A DNA stretch of 64,000 bases from the NCBI RefSeq assembly GCF_014137995.1, contig NZ_JACGWV010000001.1, forward strand, positions 186,001-250,000. Direction: 5' to 3'. Within the stretch, counting starts at the first letter, position 1. Each line of letters starts with the position of its first letter. Origin of the DNA: Promicromonospora sukumoe. GTDB taxonomy: Bacteria > Actinomycetota > Actinomycetes > Actinomycetales > Cellulomonadaceae. Both the position numbers and the translations under genes were made by a program. Positions 62,273 through 64,000 of the stretch are shown here, one piece after another. Below the pieces are notes generated by a model, which had not been told where the DNA came from, made no database searches, and worked only from the letters and a program-made list of their open reading frames with translations.

Positions 62273-62926
62273 ATGTCTGCGCAACAACCTGCTGACCAGG
62301 CCTTTTCGGCGTCGGAGCCGGTGCCTCGGCCGGCGCCCGAGCCGGCCTCGTTGCCGACGGTCCCGGGCACCCTCGTGGGCTGTCGCATGCGCAAGTGGGA
62401 CGGCACCCCGCACTGGCGGTTCGACGCCCGGTACCTGGGGCGGGACGAGCACGGCGTGTGGCTCGGCTACCCGACCGGCATCCGGTTCAGCCGGCCCGGG
62501 CGGGAGTACCGCACACGCAACCCCGGCGTCGTCCTCTTCGGCGAGGGCGGCTGGGTCGCGGACCTCTACCGCGGCCACCCGCGGGGCGTGCTGCTCTACA
62601 TCGACCTCGCCACGGTGCCCGAGTGGCGCGCGGTGCCCGACGGCGGGCACGGGCGCCGCCCGGCCTTCGAGGTCTCCGCCGTCGACATGGACCTCGACGT
62701 GCTGGCGATCCAGCCGGGTACCGAGCGGGCCCGGACGCAGGGCGAGTTCTTCGTCGACGACGAGGACGAGTTCGCCGAGCACACCGTCCGGTACGGGTAC
62801 CCGGCGTCCGTGGTGGCGCAGGTGCGCGCGGACGCCGACGCCCTGCTCGCCGCGGTGAGCGCGGGGGAGCCGCCCTACGACGGCGCGACGGCGGACCGCT
62901 GGTTCGCGGTGCTCGACGGGCTGTAG
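62273..62926 (+). CDS. DUF402 domain-containing protein (FomD/nucleoside diphosphatase-like)
   Basis: A 217-residue protein. After a Pro/Ala-rich 40-residue start, the DUF402 fold follows, with GTPHWRFDARYLGRDEHGVWLG, YIDLATVPEW, VDMDLDVLAIQPG and VDDEDEFAEHTVRYGYP, the last acidic stretches expected to bind metal. Characterised relatives (FomD, YgaC/SA1684-type) hydrolyse nucleoside diphosphates or nucleotidyl conjugates; the substrate here is not known. It converges on the siderophore-interacting protein gene across a small hairpin. Confidence 0.85.
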   Translation: MSAQQPADQAFSASEPVPRPAPEPASLPTVPGTLVGCRMRKWDGTPHWRFDARYLGRDEHGVWLGYPTGIRFSRPGREYRTRNPGVVLFGEGGWVADLYRGHPRGVLLYIDLATVPEWRAVPDGGHGRRPAFEVSAVDMDLDVLAIQPGTERARTQGEFFVDDEDEFAEHTVRYGYPASVVAQVRADADALLAAVSAGEPPYDGATADRWFAVLDGL

Positions 62927-62954
62927 GGCCCGAAGCCGCGGGGGCGCGCTCACC

Positions 62955-62974
62955 GGCGGGCCCGCAGGCCCGCC
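62955..62974. terminator. Hairpin between the DUF402 and siderophore-interacting protein genes
   Basis: GGCGGGCC (62955-62962) and GGCCCGCC (62967-62974) are 8-bp arms around CGCA in a GC-rich 64-base gap between convergent genes. Confidence 0.55.
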
Positions 62975-62990
62975 CGTGGGCGGGAAGCGC

Positions 62991-63791
62991 TCAGTGCGCG
63001 GCGAGCACCAGGTCGTCCTGCTCGACGGCGGCCCGCCAGTCGGCCTTCTCGGCGCGCCAGTGCTCGTCGTCCCGGCCGCGGCGCCAGTAGCCCGACGCCG
63101 AGAGCAGCTCGCGCGGCACGCCCAGCGTCCCGCGCGCCCAGCGGCGCAGGTCGCGCACGCAGCCGGCCTCGCCGTGCAGGAACGTGTGGGGTGCGCCGTC
63201 GGGCAGCTCGGCGGCCTGCACGACGTCGGCGAGGTGCGCCCCGGCGGACCGGTGGACCCAGGTGAGGTGGAGGTTCGCCGCGCTGGTGATCTCCAGCTCC
63301 TCCGACGGGTCGGCGACCTCGACGAAGACGTGCGCCACGGCGCCGTCGGGCAGGGCCTCGCACGCGGCCGCGATGGCCGGGAGGGCGGACTCGTCGCCGG
63401 CCAGCAGGTGCCACGGGGCCTCGGGGGACGGGGCGTAGTCGCCGCCCGGGCCCACGAAGGCGACCTCGTCACCCGGCTGGACACGCTGCGCCCAGGGACC
63501 GCCGTAGCCGACGTCGCCGTGCGTGACGATGTCGATGTCCCAGCCGGACTCCGTCACGGTGCGGATGGTGTAGGTGCGCAGCACGGGTCGGCCCTCGGGC
63601 TCGGCCGGCTCGGCCATGACCAGCTTGATGTAGCGGTCGGGGAACGGCGTGGGGTCGACGTCGGCCAGCGCCTCACCACCGATCGACACCCGGATCATGT
63701 GCGGCGTGAGCTGCCGGACCGCCGTGACGGTCGCCGTGGTGCGGGTGCCCCTGCGGGGCCGGTCGGTGGGGGCGCTGGAGGTCTGAGACAT
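62991..63791 (-). CDS. Siderophore-interacting protein (NAD(P)H ferric-siderophore reductase family)
   Basis: A 266-residue SIP-family protein. The N-terminal FAD-binding domain (about 15-125) has FPDRYIKLVM, RTYTIRTV and QRVQPGDEVAFVGPGG; the C-terminal NAD(P)H-binding domain (about 125-266) has LAGDESALPAIAAACEAL, TFLHGEAGCVRDLRRW and SGYWRRGRDDEHWRAE. It reduces ferric siderophores in the cytoplasm to release iron. An iron box overlaps the region just before its ATG, so it should be repressed when iron is plentiful. Confidence 0.93.
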   Translation of the reverse strand: MSQTSSAPTDRPRRGTRTTATVTAVRQLTPHMIRVSIGGEALADVDPTPFPDRYIKLVMAEPAEPEGRPVLRTYTIRTVTESGWDIDIVTHGDVGYGGPWAQRVQPGDEVAFVGPGGDYAPSPEAPWHLLAGDESALPAIAAACEALPDGAVAHVFVEVADPSEELEITSAANLHLTWVHRSAGAHLADVVQAAELPDGAPHTFLHGEAGCVRDLRRWARGTLGVPRELLSASGYWRRGRDDEHWRAEKADWRAAVEQDDLVLAAH

Positions 63792-63793
63792 GG

Positions 63794-63812
63794 TGAGGCA
63801 AGCCTAACCTCG
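63794..63812. promoter_or_regulatory. DtxR/IdeR-type iron box
   Basis: TGAGGCAAGCCTAACCTCG matches the 19-bp consensus TTAGGTTAGCCTAACCTAA at 13 of 19 positions, including the whole AGCCTAACCT half. It sits 2 bases upstream of the siderophore-interacting protein start, where a metal-bound repressor would block transcription. Confidence 0.85.
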
Positions 63813-63946
63813 CGTGCGTCCGGTCGCCGGTGTGGCGTGCGTCACTGGCTGAAACGTCGGTGCGGCCCCCTCCGGACACGCCGCTAGCGCTGCGCCACGT
63901 GCCTACCATTGGCCCGTTGTCGAACTCTTCTGTCAGGAGCCTGGTC

Positions 63947-64000
63947 GTGAAGATCGCTGTTGTCGGTACGGGGTATGTCGGGTTGTCGAACGCGGTCCTG
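63947..64000 (+). CDS. Nucleotide sugar dehydrogenase, N-terminal fragment
   Basis: Only the first 18 codons are in the window (VKIAVVGTGYVGLSNAVL). GTGYVGLS is the Rossmann NAD-binding motif of UDP-glucose/GDP-mannose 6-dehydrogenases, and the LSNAVL variant is typical of the UDP-N-acetyl- or UDP-glucose type. It oxidises a nucleotide sugar to the uronic acid for cell-surface glycans. CAGGAGC lies 6 bases before the GTG. The gene lies beyond the siderophore gene, divergent from it, and may be linked to the glycosyltransferase fusion nearby. Confidence 0.85.
   Translation, partial: MKIAVVGTGYVGLSNAVL

Overview
The window is high-GC actinobacterial chromosome. Gene content (mycothiol-type MDMPI-fold proteins, actinobacterial dapD, a sigE-rseA-htrA-tatB block, a DUF3117 protein) and codon use point to the Micrococcales, perhaps Promicromonosporaceae or Cellulomonadaceae. 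That family placement is an inference from gene style, not a search result. Genes are densely packed. No rRNA, tRNA, CRISPR array, insertion sequence or prophage was seen, and no stretch above about 300 bases lacks a gene.

Layout. 1-5.9 kb: the end of ychF, then small accessory genes (SDR, SnoaL-like protein, MerR regulator, two MDMPI-fold proteins, DUF4259, a flavoprotein). 6.0-10.2 kb: a TPP riboswitch followed by ykoF-ykoE-ykoD-ykoC, a thiamine/HMP ECF transporter. 10.2-12.7 kb: XRE-type regulator, VOC protein, aldo-keto reductase. 12.8-18.8 kb: a LacI-controlled sugar locus (regulator, FAD oxidoreductase, lipoprotein and two permeases) with two operator-like palindromes. 19-23.6 kb: BCCT osmolyte transporter, two acetyltransferases, a GGCT-like protein, a cold-shock-domain protein. 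23.8-30.2 kb: a peptide-type ABC importer. 30.2-35.7 kb: lysozyme-like membrane protein, divergent dapD/dapE, a LOG-family protein, folP2-like gene and a DUF3117 gene. 35.7-42.7 kb: O-methyltransferase, sigE-rseA-htrA-tatB, trpS, a 2H phosphoesterase and a BrkB-like membrane protein. The gene order from dapD to tatB resembles a compressed M. tuberculosis Rv1201c-Rv1224 segment. 42.7-46.2 kb: succinate dehydrogenase on the minus strand. 46.5-49 kb: mannose-1-phosphate guanylyltransferase and an M20 amidohydrolase. 49.2-59.3 kb: a nucleoside uptake and catabolism island (BMP lipoprotein, ATPase, two permeases, cdd, deoA, an unknown C39-like protein, add, deoC). 59.4-64 kb: a large pyruvyltransferase-GT8 fusion, a DUF402 protein, a siderophore-interacting protein under an iron box, and the start of a nucleotide-sugar dehydrogenase.

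What stands out. Several palindromic DNA elements occur in the window. One family has three copies with near-perfect 19-23 bp arms that covary; one copy lies in frame inside folP2. A different palindromic element sits twice, in frame, in the linker of the YkoD ATPase. A 48-bp perfect palindrome separates deoC from the glycosyltransferase gene. At least fifteen genes show a TANNNT-like -10 hexamer 6-8 nt before the start codon, so leaderless transcription appears common. dapD and dapE share interlocked divergent promoters. The O-methyltransferase gene has no ATG, GTG or TTG at a plausible start; an ATC codon follows an ideal ribosome binding site.
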